Source of the DNA: Lysobacteraceae bacterium P
Lineage (GTDB): Bacteria; Pseudomonadota; Gammaproteobacteria; Xanthomonadales; Xanthomonadaceae
Length of the DNA stretch: 64,000 bases
Direction of reading: 5' to 3'
Assembly (NCBI GenBank): GCA_005503055.1
Contig: SCOX01000003.1
Coordinates: forward strand, 62,001-126,000
Shown: positions 25,713 to 34,548 of the stretch, one piece after another
Numbering within the stretch: the first letter of the stretch is position 1
How the letters are laid out: every line of letters begins with the position of its first letter
The notes under the pieces: generated by a model
What the model saw: the letters and a program-made list of their open reading frames with translations, nothing else
What the model was told of the DNA's origin: nothing
The model's database searches: none
Position numbers and translations under genes: made by a program

Positions 25713-26582
25713 ATGGGGAAGTGGAAGGGGAAATCGGGAATGGCGTTGCTTGCCTGCGCGCTGCTGACGGCCACGTTGCTGGCCGGCACGGCATCGGCGT
25801 TCGCCGGAGGCCGCGAGGAGGTACGCAAACAGGTGGAGGCCAGCATGTTGGTCACCGGTACGATCGACATCGACGCGAAAGGCGCCGTCTTGTCGTACAG
25901 GGTCGAACAGGCCGAAGCGCTGCCGAAGGCGATGCTCGACGTCGTCGACCGGCGCATCCGGGAATGGCGTTTCGAGCCGGTGCTGGTGAACGGCAAGGCG
26001 ATGCCCGCCCGCTCGCCGATGCAACTGCGCCTGGTGACCAAGCAGGACGGCGCGAACTACCTGCTGCGGATCTCCGGCGCGACTTTCGGCAAGGTCGAAG
26101 GCGAAGAGTCGCTCGCGCGCGGCAAGCTCAGGCCGCCGCGCTACCCCGAGTCCGCGGTATTCGCGGGAATCGGCGGATCGGTGTATCTGGTGCTGCGCGT
26201 CGGTCGCGACGGCGCAGTCGAGGACGCCGTGGCCGAACAGGTCAACCTGCGCGTCGTCGGCACCGAGCGCGAGATGTCGGGCTACCGTGAATTGCTTGCG
26301 CGGGCGGCGATCGGGACGGCTCGGAAATGGATGTTCAACTTCCCAACCCAAGGCGAAGACGCGGATGCACCGTTCATTTCGGTGCGCGTGCCGGTGGACT
26401 TCATCGCCACCGGACGCAACGACAAGGCCGGCGAGTGGTACGCCTACGTGCCCGGCCCGCGCCAGCCGGTTCCGTGGCGCAACTGGGACGCGGACGTGCA
26501 GTCGCCCGATGCCATCGCGTCCGGCGGCGTCTACCGCGATCGCCCGAGCGGCCCGCGCCTGATCTCGGGGCTGGGCGGCTGA
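25713..26582 (+). CDS. Exported protein with TonB C-terminal-like domain
   Basis: This 289-residue protein starts at the ATG eight bases after AGGAGG. A signal peptide follows (KSGMALLACALLTATLLAG to SAFAGG). Around residues 145-215, RPPRYPESAVFAGIGGSVYLVLRVGRDGAVEDA matches the TonB C-terminal domain pattern (YPxxAxxxGxxGxVxLxxxVxxDGxV), so it is annotated as a TonB-family protein. It lacks the N-terminal membrane anchor plus proline-rich spacer of true TonB, so a periplasmic role is more likely than energy transduction. Between a TAAAAC box and the ribosome binding site lies GAGAT-GATG-ATCTC (25683-25696), a possible operator or hairpin. Confidence 0.72.
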   Translation: MGKWKGKSGMALLACALLTATLLAGTASAFAGGREEVRKQVEASMLVTGTIDIDAKGAVLSYRVEQAEALPKAMLDVVDRRIREWRFEPVLVNGKAMPARSPMQLRLVTKQDGANYLLRISGATFGKVEGEESLARGKLRPPRYPESAVFAGIGGSVYLVLRVGRDGAVEDAVAEQVNLRVVGTEREMSGYRELLARAAIGTARKWMFNFPTQGEDADAPFISVRVPVDFIATGRNDKAGEWYAYVPGPRQPVPWRNWDADVQSPDAIASGGVYRDRPSGPRLISGLGG

Positions 26583-26600
26583 GGCCCAGGTCGTGGCAAC

Positions 26601-26631
26601 AAAAAACGCCCCGCATTGCGGGGCGTTCTCT
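26601..26631 (-). terminator. Rho-independent terminator behind rho
   Basis: AACGCCCCGC (26605-26614) pairs perfectly over ten bases with GCGGGGCGTT (26618-26627), with a three-base loop. The A run at 26601-26606 becomes a T run on the minus strand behind rho. It can also serve the TonB-domain gene on the plus strand. Confidence 0.88.
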
Positions 26632-26648
26632 TGTGCGGCCGGTGAAGA

Positions 26649-28328
26649 TCAGCGCTTCATCGAACTGAAGAACTCGTCGTTCGACTTGGTCGTCTTCATC
26701 TTGTCGAGGAGGAACTCCATCGCGCCGATTTCGTCCATGCCGTGCAGCAACTTGCGCAGGATCCAGATCTTCTGCAGCAGTTCCGGCTCGATCAGCAGGT
26801 CCTCACGGCGCGTGCCCGAACGGTTGATGTTGATGGCCGGGTAGACGCGCTTCTCGGCGATACGGCGGTCCAGGTGCACTTCCGAGTTGCCGGTGCCCTT
26901 GAACTCTTCGTAGATCACCTCGTCCATCTTGCTGCCGGTGTCGATCAGCGCCGTGGCGATGATGGTCAGCGAACCGCCTTCCTCGACGTTACGCGCGGCG
27001 CCGAAGAAACGCTTCGGTCGGTGCAGCGCATTCGCGTCGACACCACCGGTGAGCACCTTGCCCGAGGACGGCACGACGTTGTTGTACGCGCGCGCCAGTC
27101 GGGTGATGGAGTCGAGCAGGATGACGACGTCCTTCTTGTGTTCGACCAGGCGCTTGGCCCGCTCGATCACCATTTCAGCGACCTGCACGTGGCGCGCGGC
27201 CGGTTCGTCGAACGTGGAGCTGATGACCTCGCCGCGCACGGTGCGCTGCATTTCGGTCACTTCTTCCGGGCGTTCGTCGATGAGCAGCACGATCAGGTGC
27301 ACGTCCGGATGGTTGGACGTGATGGCCGTGGCGACCTGCTGCATCATCATCGTCTTGCCGGCCTTCGGCGGCGAAACGATCAGCGCGCGCTGGCCTTTGC
27401 CCTGCGGCGCCATCAGGTCGAGGATGCGGCCGGTGATGTCTTCAGTCGAACCGTCGCCACGTTCCAGGCGGAACTTGCGGCGCGGGAACAGCGGCGTCAG
27501 GTTCTCGAACAGGACCTTGTTCTTCGACGCTTCCAGCGGCTCGCCGTTGATGGTGTCGACCACGGCCAGGGCGAAGTAGCGTTCGCCGTCCTTCGGCCAG
27601 CGGATGCGGCCGGACAGGTGGTCGCCGGTGCGCAGATTGAAGCGACGAATCTGGCTGGGCGAGATGTAGACGTCGTCCGGGCCGGCCAGGTAGCTGGCTT
27701 CGTGCGCACGCAGGAAGCCGAAGCCGTCGGGCAGGATTTCCAGCACGCCGTCGGCGGCAACGCCTTCGCCGTGGCGGGTCAGCACCTTCAGGACGGCGAA
27801 GATGACGTCCTGCTTGCGGGCGCGGGCGACGCCTTCCTGGATCGCCAGCTGGTCGGCGACGTCGAGCAGCTTGGGCGTGGGCATGCGCTTGAGGTCGCCC
27901 AGCGAGTACAGCGGGAAGCCTTCCGGCACCTGCGGGTGCGGGCGCGCCACGAAGGCTTCGTTGTTGCCGCCGTCGTCCTGCATGCCACCGCCGCCGCCCT
28001 GGTAGCGGTCGCGCTGGCGATCGCGGCGGTTGCGGAAGCGGTCGCGGCGGTTGTTGCCGCGGTTGCCGCCTTCCATGTTCTCGCGGTCGCGCTGGGACTG
28101 GCCGCCTTCGCCCTGGGCGGAGGCGCCCTCGGCGCGGGGTTCGGAAGACGCTTCGTTGCCGGCCGGAGCCGGCGCTTCTGCGCGCGCAGGTGCTTCGTTG
28201 CGCGGAGCGGGAGGGGCGGGCGGGGCATCTGAAGCGGCGGCCGGCGCGTTTTCGGCGGCTTTGCTCACGCGCGGCTTGCGCACGCGCTTCTCGGCGACTT
28301 CGCCGGCGTCAGGGGTGTTATCGGACAA
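26649..28328 (-). CDS. rho: Transcription termination factor Rho with extended N-terminus
   Basis: This 559-residue protein is about 140 longer than E. coli Rho (419). The extra N-terminal part is low in complexity: Ala/Pro-rich, then Gly/Asn/Arg-rich with [10 protein letters not shown], and probably disordered and RNA-binding. The conserved core then begins ([20 protein letters not shown]). It has the RNA-binding cold-shock-like domain ([35 protein letters not shown]) and the hexameric ATPase with Walker [22 protein letters not shown] and [14 protein letters not shown]. The start is TTG preceded by GAGGA. It is the second gene of the trxA-rho pair, as in many gammaproteobacteria. Confidence 0.97.
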   Translation of the reverse strand: MSDNTPDAGEVAEKRVRKPRVSKAAENAPAAASDAPPAPPAPRNEAPARAEAPAPAGNEASSEPRAEGASAQGEGGQSQRDRENMEGGNRGNNRRDRFRNRRDRQRDRYQGGGGGMQDDGGNNEAFVARPHPQVPEGFPLYSLGDLKRMPTPKLLDVADQLAIQEGVARARKQDVIFAVLKVLTRHGEGVAADGVLEILPDGFGFLRAHEASYLAGPDDVYISPSQIRRFNLRTGDHLSGRIRWPKDGERYFALAVVDTINGEPLEASKNKVLFENLTPLFPRRKFRLERGDGSTEDITGRILDLMAPQGKGQRALIVSPPKAGKTMMMQQVATAITSNHPDVHLIVLLIDERPEEVTEMQRTVRGEVISSTFDEPAARHVQVAEMVIERAKRLVEHKKDVVILLDSITRLARAYNNVVPSSGKVLTGGVDANALHRPKRFFGAARNVEEGGSLTIIATALIDTGSKMDEVIYEEFKGTGNSEVHLDRRIAEKRVYPAININRSGTRREDLLIEPELLQKIWILRKLLHGMDEIGAMEFLLDKMKTTKSNDEFFSSMKR

Positions 28329-28576
28329 GCAGGGAATCCTCGCTAAGCGGCGAGCGCTCGCAGGGGCGAGCGGAACGTCAGGGACGATGGTTTCGAAAGT
28401 GGGGTGCGGCGCAAGACGGGGCGTGACTTTGAGGTCGCGGACGGTCAGGAACGCCGGGTGATATGAAAACTAGCACTGCCTTCGCGTGGCGGCAAGCGCC
28501 CGGATAGGACTCGTTCACGTGGCCGAGGTGGCCATGGAACCCTTATGGCAGAAGGAAGTGCGGCAGATGGAAGCCC

Positions 28577-28616
28577 GGGTCGGGTCTTCCCGACCCTCTC
28601 CCCGGGCGGGAGAGGG
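28577..28616. repeat. Two adjoining perfect hairpins between trxA and rho
   Basis: GGGTCGGG-TCTT-CCCGACCC (28577-28596) shares its last three bases with CCCTCTCCC-CGGGC-GGGAGAGGG (28594-28616). The two stems cannot both form fully, so this is a possible two-state structure. The CCCTCTCCC...GGGAGAGGG form is a known kind of dispersed repeat in GC-rich genomes. The trxA-rho gap is 306 bases; the rest (28329-28576) shows no gene, only a possible minus-strand -10 (CATATC) near 28460. Confidence 0.7.
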
Positions 28617-28634
28617 CGTGGTGCGGCCTCGGCA

Positions 28635-28961
28635 TCAGATCGCCTTGTCGATCATCTGGCTCAGCTGGGCCTTGCCGACGGCGCCGATCTGGGTCGCCTG
28701 GACCTGGCCGTTCTTGAACAGCAGCAGCATCGGGATCGAGCGCACGTGGTACTTCATCGCCGTGGCGCGGTTGTGGTCGACGTTGACCTTGGCGATCTTG
28801 ACCTTGCCCTCGTAGGCCTGGGCGAGCTCGTCCAGGGCCGGGGCGATCATCTTGCACGGGCCACACCACTCGGCCCAGAAATCGACCAGCACCGGTTCGG
28901 ACGACTGCAGCACGGCGGCGTCGAAGTCGGCATCGCCGACGTGCAAAATTTTCTCGCTCAC
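28635..28961 (-). CDS. trxA: Thioredoxin 1
   Basis: This 108-residue cytoplasmic thioredoxin has the active site [11 protein letters not shown] (about residues 28-38) and the cis-proline loop RSIPMLLLF. It reduces disulfides in ribonucleotide reductase, PAPS reductase and damaged proteins. The start is GTG with AGGAG six bases upstream. It lies upstream of rho in the same direction and divergent from rhlB, the usual gammaproteobacterial arrangement. Confidence 0.98.
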   Translation of the reverse strand: MSEKILHVGDADFDAAVLQSSEPVLVDFWAEWCGPCKMIAPALDELAQAYEGKVKIAKVNVDHNRATAMKYHVRSIPMLLLFKNGQVQATQIGAVGKAQLSQMIDKAI

Positions 28962-29256
28962 GGGACTCTCCTGCGAATGGGGCTTGGGGGTCGGCCCGGG
29001 GCCGTCCCACCGATGGGATGCGGGGCCCGACCTGGCGGACGGGCCTGCCGGGTCGGTCGTTACGGTAAACTGGGGCGTTTCGCGGCGACTTCAAGCCCGG
29101 TCCAGCAGTCCGACCCGGCCCGTTTCCGATACTTTTCCGAGCCGGCGCACGCCCGGGCCGGCCCCGGCAGTCTGCGATGGCGGACGCCACCCACGCAAGC
29201 ACGCCTATGCAACATTGCATGCCGCAACTGCACGGCGCGCGCGGACTTCCAAGCTG
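28962..29256. promoter_or_regulatory. Divergent trxA/rhlB control region
   Basis: These 295 bases hold no supported gene. GTTACGG is followed directly by TAAACT (29066-29071), a plausible -10 for rhlB. A small palindrome, ATGCAACATTGCAT (29207-29220), lies 37 bases before the rhlB start and could be an operator or mRNA hairpin. No clear -35 elements are visible. Confidence 0.45.
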
Positions 29257-30978
29257 ATGAGCGACAAGCCCTTAACCGACATTTCGTTTTCTTCTTTCGA
29301 CCTGCATCCGAGCCTGCTGGCCGGGCTCGAAGCCGCCGGCTTCACCCGCTGCACGCCGATCCAGGCCCTGACCCTCCCCATCGCGCTGCAAGGCCGTGAC
29401 GTTGCCGGCCAGGCGCAGACCGGCACCGGCAAGACCCTGGCCTTCCTGGTCGCGGTGATGAACCGCCTGCTTACCCGCCCGGCGCTGGCCGAGCGCAAGC
29501 CCGAAGACCCGCGCGCCCTGATCCTGGCGCCGACGCGCGAGCTGGCCATCCAGATCCATAAGGACGCGGTGAAGTTCGGCAGCGACCTGGGCCTGAAGTT
29601 CGCCCTGGTCTACGGCGGCGTCGACTACGACAAGCAGCGCGAGCTGCTGCAGAAGGGCGCCGACGTCATCATCGCCACGCCCGGCCGCCTGATCGACTAC
29701 GTCAAGCAGCACAAGGTCGTGTCGCTGCACGCCTGCGAGATCTGCGTGCTCGACGAAGCCGACCGCATGTTCGATCTGGGCTTCATCAAGGACATCCGGT
29801 TCCTGCTGCGGCGCATGCCGATCCGCACCGAGCGCCAGACGCTGCTGTTCAGCGCCACGCTGAGCCACCGCGTGCTCGAGCTCGCGTACGAGCACATGAA
29901 CGAGCCGGAAAAGGTCGTCGTCGAGACCGAGTTCATCACCGCGGCCAAGGTCAGGCAGAAGGTCTACTTCCCGGCCGACGACGAGAAGATCCCGCTGTTG
30001 CTGGGCCTGCTGTCGCGCAGCGAAGGCGCGCGCACCATGGTGTTCGTCAACACCAAGGCGTTCGTCGAACGCGTCGCCCGCGCGCTGGAGAAGGGCGGTT
30101 ACCGCGTAGGCGTGCTGTCGGGCGACGTGCCGCAGAAGAAGCGCGAGTCGCTGCTCAACAAGTTCCAGAAGGGCCAGCTCGAGATTCTCGTCGCTACCGA
30201 CGTGGCCGCGCGCGGCCTGCACATCGACGGCGTCTCGCACGTCTACAACTACGATCTGCCGTTCGATGCCGAAGACTACGTCCACCGCATCGGCCGCACG
30301 GCCCGCCTGGGCGCGGAAGGCGACGCGATCAGCTTCGCCTGCGAGCGCTACGCGATGTCGCTGCCGGACATCGAAAGCTACATCGAGCAGAAGCTGCCCG
30401 TCGCGGCGGTGGAGCGTGACCTGCTGATCGCGATCCCGCGCGCGCCGCGTGAAGTGCCGGAAGGCGCCGAGGGCGAAGGTGAGCAGGAAAGCATCGGCGC
30501 GATCTTCAAGGAGGCCCGCGAACAGCGCGCCGCCGACGAGGAGCGTCGCGGCGGTGGTCGAAGCCCGGGCGGCCGCAAGCCCGGTGGCCGAAGCGAAGGC
30601 CGTCGCGAGGGCGGGCGTGGCGAAAGCCGCGACGGCGCCCCGCGCGGCGAACGCAAGCCGCGCCCGCAACCCGAGGCCGTGGTCGCGGCGGCAGCCGCGC
30701 CGGTCGAAGCGTCGACCATCCCGACGCCGGACGTCGAGCGGGCGCCGCGCAAGCGTCGTCGTCGTCGCGGCGGGCGTCGCATCGAAGGCGCCGACGCGGC
30801 CGTGGCCGCCCCGGGCGCCACGCCGAAGCCGGCCGGCCCGAAATCGCCGACCCAGGTGCACGCGCAGAAGGTCGGCTCCAAGGCCGCCGCGAAGGACGGC
30901 GACAAGCTAGGCCTGCTGCACCGGATCGGCCGCGGCCTGAAGTCGCTGATCTCGCGCTCGCCGCGTAGCCAGCACTGA
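29257..30978 (+). CDS. rhlB: DEAD-box RNA helicase RhlB
   Basis: This 573-residue helicase contains the motifs [13 protein letters not shown] (Q motif), AQTGTGKT (I), APTRELAIQ (Ia), [10 protein letters not shown] (II), FSATL (III), [11 protein letters not shown] (V) and [12 protein letters not shown] (VI) in residues 10-380. The C-terminal 170 residues are basic and low in complexity ([34 protein letters not shown]), probably an RNA-binding tail. RhlB unwinds structured mRNA for the degradosome. Its position opposite trxA-rho supports the symbol. The ATG lacks an obvious ribosome binding site. Confidence 0.94.
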   Translation: MSDKPLTDISFSSFDLHPSLLAGLEAAGFTRCTPIQALTLPIALQGRDVAGQAQTGTGKTLAFLVAVMNRLLTRPALAERKPEDPRALILAPTRELAIQIHKDAVKFGSDLGLKFALVYGGVDYDKQRELLQKGADVIIATPGRLIDYVKQHKVVSLHACEICVLDEADRMFDLGFIKDIRFLLRRMPIRTERQTLLFSATLSHRVLELAYEHMNEPEKVVVETEFITAAKVRQKVYFPADDEKIPLLLGLLSRSEGARTMVFVNTKAFVERVARALEKGGYRVGVLSGDVPQKKRESLLNKFQKGQLEILVATDVAARGLHIDGVSHVYNYDLPFDAEDYVHRIGRTARLGAEGDAISFACERYAMSLPDIESYIEQKLPVAAVERDLLIAIPRAPREVPEGAEGEGEQESIGAIFKEAREQRAADEERRGGGRSPGGRKPGGRSEGRREGGRGESRDGAPRGERKPRPQPEAVVAAAAAPVEASTIPTPDVERAPRKRRRRRGGRRIEGADAAVAAPGATPKPAGPKSPTQVHAQKVGSKAAAKDGDKLGLLHRIGRGLKSLISRSPRSQH

Positions 30979-30984
30979 GTCGCA

Positions 30985-31014
30985 ACCGGCGCCGATCCAT
31001 GCATCGGTGCCGGT
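30985..31014 (+). terminator. Hairpin behind rhlB (no T tract)
   Basis: ACCGGCGCCGAT (30985-30996) pairs with ATCGGTGCCGGT (31003-31014) over 12 positions including one G-T pair, with a six-base loop. No T run follows, so it may be an mRNA 3' stabiliser or a Rho-assisted end rather than an intrinsic terminator. Confidence 0.5.
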
Positions 31015-31118
31015 CTGCGCGAACCGCGTCGCGGTTTGCGCGTGAGCGGCGCTTTCGCCCTAGCCATTGCCGCCCGTGCCGTCGATACTTGGCGGCACGA
31101 GTGTGTCCACGGTGAGCG

Positions 31119-31805
31119 ATGAGCGTCCTGCGCTTCGACAACGTCAGCAAGCGGTACGACGGCGGCCACGACGCGTTGAGCGAAGTGAGCTTCGAAGTCG
31201 CGCAGGGCGAGATGCTGTTCATCACCGGACATTCCGGTGCCGGCAAGAGCACGTTGCTCAAGCTCATCCACCTGTCCGAACGACCCAGCCGCGGCGCGGT
31301 GCTCTTCAGCGACCGCAACCTGCTCAAGGTGCGCGGCCGCCGGATCGCGATGCACCGGCGCGAGGTGGGCGTGGTGTTCCAGGACCATCGCCTTCTCGCC
31401 GACCGCAGCGTTGCCGACAACGTCGCGCTGCCGCTGATCCTGCGCGGCATGCGTCGTGGCGACATCGGCAAGCGCGTGCGCAACGTGCTCGACAAGGTCG
31501 GCCTGGGTGCGCGCGCCAACGCGCTGCCGACGCAGCTGTCGGCCGGCGAACAGCAGCGCGTGGGCATCGCGCGCGCCATCGTCGGCGAACCGCGCCTGCT
31601 CGTTGCAGATGAGCCCACGGGCAACCTGGATCCGACCTTGTCGGCCGAGATCATGGCGCTGTTCGAGTCGCTCCCCGAGCGCGGCACCAGCGTGCTCGTC
31701 GCCAGCCACGACCTGGCGCTGGTCAAGCGCATGAAGAAACGCGTGCTCGTGCTCAACCAGGGGCGATTGGTCGACGACATTTCGCCGGAGGATCTGGCCC
31801 AGTGA
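31119..31805 (+). CDS. ftsE: Cell division ATP-binding protein FtsE
   Basis: This 228-residue ABC ATPase has Walker A GHSGAGKST (about residues 36-44), Q-loop VVFQDHRLL, signature LSAGEQQRVGIARAI and Walker B LLVADEPTGNLDP. With FtsX it forms the complex that activates periplasmic amidases and regulates septal peptidoglycan splitting. It is the first gene of a four-gene unit with four-base overlaps (ftsE-ftsX-receiver-ung). GATACT about 35 bases upstream may be the -10 box. The usual upstream neighbour ftsY is absent; rhlB is there instead. Confidence 0.96.
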   Translation: MSVLRFDNVSKRYDGGHDALSEVSFEVAQGEMLFITGHSGAGKSTLLKLIHLSERPSRGAVLFSDRNLLKVRGRRIAMHRREVGVVFQDHRLLADRSVADNVALPLILRGMRRGDIGKRVRNVLDKVGLGARANALPTQLSAGEQQRVGIARAIVGEPRLLVADEPTGNLDPTLSAEIMALFESLPERGTSVLVASHDLALVKRMKKRVLVLNQGRLVDDISPEDLAQ

Positions 31806-32767
31806 GTGCGCCGACCTCCAACGCCTCGACCCGCCCCGCACGCCCCAACGCGCCGGCGCAGTCACGGCTTGCCACGTGGTTCGATCACCACGTCTACAGT
31901 CTCGTCGCCAGCGCCGGCCGCATGCTGCACAAGCCGTGGGCGACTGCGCTGACCATCGGCGTGATGGCGGTGGCCATCACGCTGCCGCTGGGCCTGTGGG
32001 CCGCGCTGGGCAACGTCGAACGCTTCACCGGGACGGTGCAGCAGTCGCGGCAGATCAGCCTGTTTCTCAAGCCGCAGATCGCGCTCGACCGAGCGCGCGC
32101 GCTGGCCGATGAACTGCGCGGTCGCGGTGACATCGCCTCGCTCGAACTGCGCACGCCTGAAGAGGGCATGGAAGAGCTGCGGCGCAGCAGCGGCCTGGGC
32201 GAAGCGATCAATGCCGTCGACGGCAATCCGCTGCCGAGCGTGCTCATCGTGACGCCGAAGGGCGACGAAACGATGCTGGCCGAGTCGCTGCGGACATTGC
32301 CGGAAGTCGATGTCGTTCAGCACGACGCGGCATGGCGCCAGCGCCTGGACCAATGGTTGCGCTTCGGCGTGCGCCTGGCCTGGGTGCTCGCCGCGCTGCT
32401 CGGCTTCGGCGCACTGCTGGTGGTGGGCAACACGGTGCGGCTGGACATCCAGTCGCGGCGGGATGAAATCGCCGTGCTGCAGCAGCTTGGCGCTACCGAC
32501 GGCTTCATCCGCCGGCCATTCCTCTACCTGGGCCTGAGCTACGGACTCGTCGCGGGCCTGCTCGCGCTGGGCCTGCTCACCGCGGCCGACCACGCATTGC
32601 GCGAGCCGCTCGCCGAACTGGCGCGCAGCTACGGCAGCCAGTTCGCGCTGCGCGGCTTCCAGCTTTCGCACGCCATCGCTATCGTGCTGGGCGCGGGCGT
32701 CCTGGGCTGGCTCGGTGCCGGCCTGGTCACCGGCCACTACCTGCGCCAGACGCGACCGACGACATGA
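31802..32767 (+). CDS. ftsX: Cell division protein FtsX
   Basis: This 321-residue membrane protein has a first helix at about residues 45-68, a periplasmic domain (about 70-190), and three more helices (about 195-220, 245-268 and 295-315). The FtsX core GALLVVGNTVRLDIQSRRDEIAVLQQLGA is present. The GTG start overlaps the ftsE stop (GTGA). It transmits FtsE ATP hydrolysis to periplasmic amidase activators. Confidence 0.95.
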   Translation: MSAPTSNASTRPARPNAPAQSRLATWFDHHVYSLVASAGRMLHKPWATALTIGVMAVAITLPLGLWAALGNVERFTGTVQQSRQISLFLKPQIALDRARALADELRGRGDIASLELRTPEEGMEELRRSSGLGEAINAVDGNPLPSVLIVTPKGDETMLAESLRTLPEVDVVQHDAAWRQRLDQWLRFGVRLAWVLAALLGFGALLVVGNTVRLDIQSRRDEIAVLQQLGATDGFIRRPFLYLGLSYGLVAGLLALGLLTAADHALREPLAELARSYGSQFALRGFQLSHAIAIVLGAGVLGWLGAGLVTGHYLRQTRPTT

Positions 32768-33603
32768 GCCAGGATCTACGCCATCTCTCCAGCACCGCGC
32801 CACGCATCATGGTGGTCGACGGCTCCAAGCTGGTGCGCAAGCTCATCGGTGACGTGCTGACGCGTGAGCTCAGCGACACCGTCGTCGTGCCCTGTGCTGG
32901 CATCGCCGAGGCCCGCGCCGCGCTGGCCGAGGGTGCCGTCGAACTGGTCACCACCTCGCTGGTCCTGCCCGACGGCGATGGCATCGCACTTGCCCGCGTC
33001 GTGCGCGAATCGGCGGGGCAGGCCTACGTGCCGGTCATCGTCGTTTCCGGCGACGCGCAGTCGCACCTGGAATCGCGCCGCTTCACCGAGGACGTCACCG
33101 ACTACTTCGACAAGGCGCTGGGGCATACCGCGCTGGCCGCATTCATTCGCGGCTATGTGCAGCCGCAGCCGATCCCCGGCGCGCGCGTGCTCTATGTCGA
33201 GGACAGCAAGGTCGTCGCGCTGGCGACCAAGCGCATGCTCGAACGTCACGGCCTGACGGTGCTGCACTTCGTCGGCGTGGAAGAGGCGCTGGAGTACCTG
33301 GAAACCCATCGCGGGCAGGACGAAGTCGGTTGCGACCTCGTGCTTACCGACGTTTACCTGAAGGGCGCGCTGAGCGGCAACGACCTGCTTGCCCGCCTGC
33401 GCGAGGATTTCGGTTACGGCAAGCGCCGTCTGCCCGTGCTGGTGATGACCGGCGACGGCAACGCCGCCAACCAGAGCGCGTTGATCCGGGCGGGTGCGAA
33501 CGATCTGGTGCTCAAGCCGATCGAAGAGCGATTGCTGGTGACCAAGACGCTGTTCCAGTTGCGATTGTCGCGGCTGCACGAGCCCGCGGCGCTGGGCGCA
33601 TGA
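32764..33603 (+). CDS. Response regulator with two receiver domains, first one lacking the phospho-acceptor Asp
   Basis: This 279-residue protein is two CheY-like domains in tandem without an output domain. The first (about residues 13-130) has VVDGSKLVRKL but Ser65 (LVTTSLVLPDGDG) where the phosphorylated Asp should be; its Lys (DYFDKAL) is kept. The second (about 138-265) is complete, with VEDSKVV, Asp196 (LVLTDVYLKG), VMTGD and LKPI. Therefore only the second is likely phosphorylated. The ATG overlaps the ftsX stop (ATGA), tying expression to cell division genes. Partner kinase is unknown. Confidence 0.9.
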   Translation: MSQDLRHLSSTAPRIMVVDGSKLVRKLIGDVLTRELSDTVVVPCAGIAEARAALAEGAVELVTTSLVLPDGDGIALARVVRESAGQAYVPVIVVSGDAQSHLESRRFTEDVTDYFDKALGHTALAAFIRGYVQPQPIPGARVLYVEDSKVVALATKRMLERHGLTVLHFVGVEEALEYLETHRGQDEVGCDLVLTDVYLKGALSGNDLLARLREDFGYGKRRLPVLVMTGDGNAANQSALIRAGANDLVLKPIEERLLVTKTLFQLRLSRLHEPAALGA

Positions 33604-34319
33604 GCGACGCGGGCGACGCGGCGGACAAGATCCGCCTGGATCCGTCGTGGAAAGCCAAGGTGGGCGACTATCTGCAGCGGCCCGACATGCAGCAGCTGTC
33701 GGCCTTCCTGCGTGAGCGCAAGGCGTCCGGCGCGCGGATCTTCCCGCCCGGCGCGGACATCTTCGCCGCCTTCGATGCGACGCCGTTCGATTCGGTCAAG
33801 GTCGTCGTCCTCGGCCAGGATCCGTACCACGGCGCGGGCCAGGCGCACGGACTGTGCTTCTCCGTGCAGCCGGGCGTGCCGGTGCCGCCGTCGCTGGACA
33901 ACATCTTCAAGGAGATCCAGCGCGACCTGGGGATCGCCCGCCCCGATCACGGCTGCCTGCTGCCGTGGGCCCGCCAGGGCGTGCTGATGCTCAACGCGGT
34001 GCTGACCGTCGAGGAAGGACGCGCCGGCGCCCATCAGGGCAAGGGCTGGGAGGGCTTCACGGACCACGTGGTCGATGTCCTCAATCGCGAGCGCGAGGGC
34101 CTGGTGTTCATGCTCTGGGGCAGCTACGCCCAGGCCAAGGGCAAGGTGATCGACCCGCGCCGCCACAAGGTGCTCAAGGCCCCGCATCCCTCGCCGCTGT
34201 CGGCGCATCGGGGGTTCATCGGCTCGGCGCACTTCTCGGCGGCCAACGAGTACCTGGCCCGCCACGGCAAGTCGCCGATCGACTGGTCGCTCCCGGGCCG
34301 TGCCGCCCTCACGGCCTGA
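33600..34319 (+). CDS. ung: Uracil-DNA glycosylase
   Basis: This 239-residue family 1 UDG removes uracil from DNA. It shows the catalytic loop VVLGQDPYHGAGQAHGL, PPSLDNIFKEI, LLPWARQGVLMLNAVLTV and the leucine-loop HPSPLSAHRGF. The ATG overlaps the stop of the double-receiver gene (ATGA). A hairpin GCCGGA-TGAACTT-TCCGGC (about 34323-34341) and GGGTC-TAT-GACCC follow the stop but carry no T run. Confidence 0.96.
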   Translation: MSDAGDAADKIRLDPSWKAKVGDYLQRPDMQQLSAFLRERKASGARIFPPGADIFAAFDATPFDSVKVVVLGQDPYHGAGQAHGLCFSVQPGVPVPPSLDNIFKEIQRDLGIARPDHGCLLPWARQGVLMLNAVLTVEEGRAGAHQGKGWEGFTDHVVDVLNREREGLVFMLWGSYAQAKGKVIDPRRHKVLKAPHPSPLSAHRGFIGSAHFSAANEYLARHGKSPIDWSLPGRAALTA

Positions 34320-34511
34320 GCTGCCGGATGAACTTTCCGGCCTGAACGGGGTCTATGACCCGTCGCCGCTGTTTCCGGCGCTGCCCTGTGGGCGGTTCGC
34401 TCTGCCGGCGTCATTCAAGTGATTGATCTGTAAAGATAGATTCGGGCGGTTAGGGATATCCTGACGCCCGGTGTTTGTCCCACCCATGAAACACTGAGGA
34501 CCTTTCAACCT

Positions 34512-34541
34512 TTAGCAGACCCCCATATCGACTGCTAAGAT
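34512..34541 (+). promoter_or_regulatory. rpoH promoter with overlapping inverted repeat
   Basis: TGCTAAGAT is an extended -10 box (TAAGAT, 34536-34541) seven bases before the ATG at 34549, so the message would be leaderless. TTAGCAG (34512-34518) and CTGCTAA (34532-34538) form an inverted repeat around 13 bases that covers the -10 box. This could be an operator, or an mRNA hairpin if transcription starts further upstream. Confidence 0.5.
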
Positions 34542-34548
34542 GCCCGCC

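Noticed and set aside
28852-29256. N-terminal extension of rhlB
   Set aside because: It would overlap trxA on the other strand and has no helicase-family likeness; the ATG at 29257 gives the standard RhlB start.
34401-34500. Further sigma-70 or sigma-32 promoter upstream of rpoH (TTGATC, TAAAGAT)
   Set aside because: The two boxes do not have acceptable spacing to each other; the extended -10 at 34534-34541 is better supported.
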